DNA of 64,000 bases from Prevotella sp. UBA2755 (GTDB taxonomy: Bacteria; Bacteroidota; Bacteroidia; Bacteroidales; Bacteroidaceae). The translations under genes were made by a program, and so were the position numbers. Within the stretch, counting starts at the first letter, position 1; each line of letters begins with the position of its first letter. The stretch lies in NCBI GenBank assembly GCA_002353225.1, contig DEJF01000017.1, positions 16,168 to 80,167 of the forward strand, given 5' to 3'. The notes below the pieces were generated by a model that was given only the letters and a program-made list of their open reading frames with translations, did not search any database and was not told the origin of the DNA. Shown one piece after another: positions 62,636 through 64,000 of this stretch.

Positions 62636-63252
62636 GTGATAAGGTACAAGAACAAGTTAAGGAAATCAAACAGTCGTTCCGTTTGCTGATGGATGGCAAG
62701 ACGGCTCAATCCATGCGTGACAAAGGTGTTGAGTATAAACTAAATTGGGGCGCATCTATTCCGATGCTTCAGGAGAAAGCCAGGGAAATCGGGAAAGACT
62801 ACGACTTGGCAATCGAACTTTGGAAAGCGGATGTCAGAGAATGTAAGATTCTCGCTACAATGATTATGCCGGCAGATGAGATGCTTCCTGAAGTAGTGGA
62901 TATTTGGATGGAGCAGACAACCTCACAGGAGATAGCCGAGCAAGCAGCCTTTAATCTCTACCAGTATTTGCCTTTTGCGGCTGAGAAGGCTTACCAATGG
63001 ATGGCTTCTGATAAGGAGTTATATCAGATGTGCGGTTTCCATATACTCACTCGTTTGTTTATGAATAAACAAGAGCCTAACGAAAGGGGTATCAATGAAT
63101 TCATAGACCAGGCAATTGTTGCTTTACAAAGTCCTTCCATGATCGTACGAAAGGCTGCTATGCAATGTATGATACGCTTTGCAGAATTAGGACTTGTCTA
63201 TGAGCGAATGGCAAAAAGTGCGGTTAAAAGTCTTAATTTAGAACTTTTTTAA
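62632..63252 (+). CDS. HEAT-repeat DNA alkylation repair-like protein
   Basis: A 206-residue all-helical protein of the AlkC/AlkD-like family: LNWGASIPMLQEKAREIGKDYDLAIELWKADVRE and ILATMIMPADEMLPEVVDIW (short pieces quoted), then helical repeats AEQAAFNLYQYLPFAAEKAYQWM. Such proteins remove 3- or 7-alkylpurines, but the catalytic Asp/Trp set cannot be confirmed here, so activity is open. It is coupled to the peptidase gene by ATGA. Confidence 0.8.
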   Translation: MSDKVQEQVKEIKQSFRLLMDGKTAQSMRDKGVEYKLNWGASIPMLQEKAREIGKDYDLAIELWKADVRECKILATMIMPADEMLPEVVDIWMEQTTSQEIAEQAAFNLYQYLPFAAEKAYQWMASDKELYQMCGFHILTRLFMNKQEPNERGINEFIDQAIVALQSPSMIVRKAAMQCMIRFAELGLVYERMAKSAVKSLNLELF

Positions 63253-63317
63253 ATAATTAATGCCTTATTCTAAATAAAATATTGTAATTTTGTGCGGTTT
63301 TAGGTATTAATGATTTT

Positions 63318-64000
<683 letters not shown>

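Overview
The window looks like chromosomal DNA from a Bacteroidales bacterium, most likely Prevotella or a close relative. This is inferred from the gene families and promoter style, not from an rRNA gene. Promoters match the Bacteroidetes form TTTG-N19/20-TAnnTTTG. There is a SusC/SusD pair, a BtuG-type propeller lipoprotein, class III fructose-bisphosphatase, cytosolic M49 peptidase, DUF4421 and M64 families, and many TonB-dependent receptors. No tRNA, rRNA operon, integrase, transposase or CRISPR array was seen. One structural RNA gene (rnpB) and two cobalamin riboswitches are present.

Positions 1-28,000 are dominated by vitamin B12. After a GH10-like lipid/sugar hydrolase gene, a cobalamin riboswitch (about 1585-1740) precedes a TonB receptor, a BtuG-like surface propeller and a tandemly duplicated BtuF-BtuC pair with no ATPase. 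Convergent to it lies a corrin-ring biosynthesis set on the minus strand, packed into fused proteins: CbiJ-CbiD, CbiG-CbiF, CbiE-CbiT and CbiH-CbiC, then CbiP and a CbiA that is split into two overlapping reading frames. An AT-rich membrane protein gene and a repeat-rich spacer interrupt this set between cbiJD and cbiGF. A second cobalamin riboswitch (about 20785-20948) heads another receptor gene and a CbiK-type chelatase that carries a lipoprotein signal. A third receptor and a SusC/SusD pair follow.

Positions 30,800-41,400 hold housekeeping and metabolic genes: a membrane protein, bifunctional hisB, a Gfo/Idh/MocA oxidoreductase, DUF4421, YkvA-like, a large FAD oxidoreductase, rpiB, transketolase and a probable beta-glucuronidase. 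A repeat-rich spacer (41,375-41,801) carries an inverted second copy of the element at 12,441 and abuts a truncated secreted-protein remnant.

Positions 42,200-55,750 contain an RNA methyltransferase, M64 peptidase, FolK-like protein, fbp, two glycosyltransferase-like genes, lysA, lysC, ftsE, and a purU-hisHAF-hisIE run with a palindrome centred on its promoter. The last part holds a HAD phosphatase, rnpB, a YihY-family membrane protein, recQ, an AraC-type regulator, dipeptidyl peptidase III, a HEAT-repeat DNA alkylation repair protein, a Fur-family regulator and the start of purA.

The most unusual observations are: heptamer tandem repeats that have entered several coding sequences in frame; the dispersed ~105-bp inverted element; the split cbiA; the lipoprotein cobaltochelatase under riboswitch control; and the doubled BtuF-BtuC transporter set without an ATPase.
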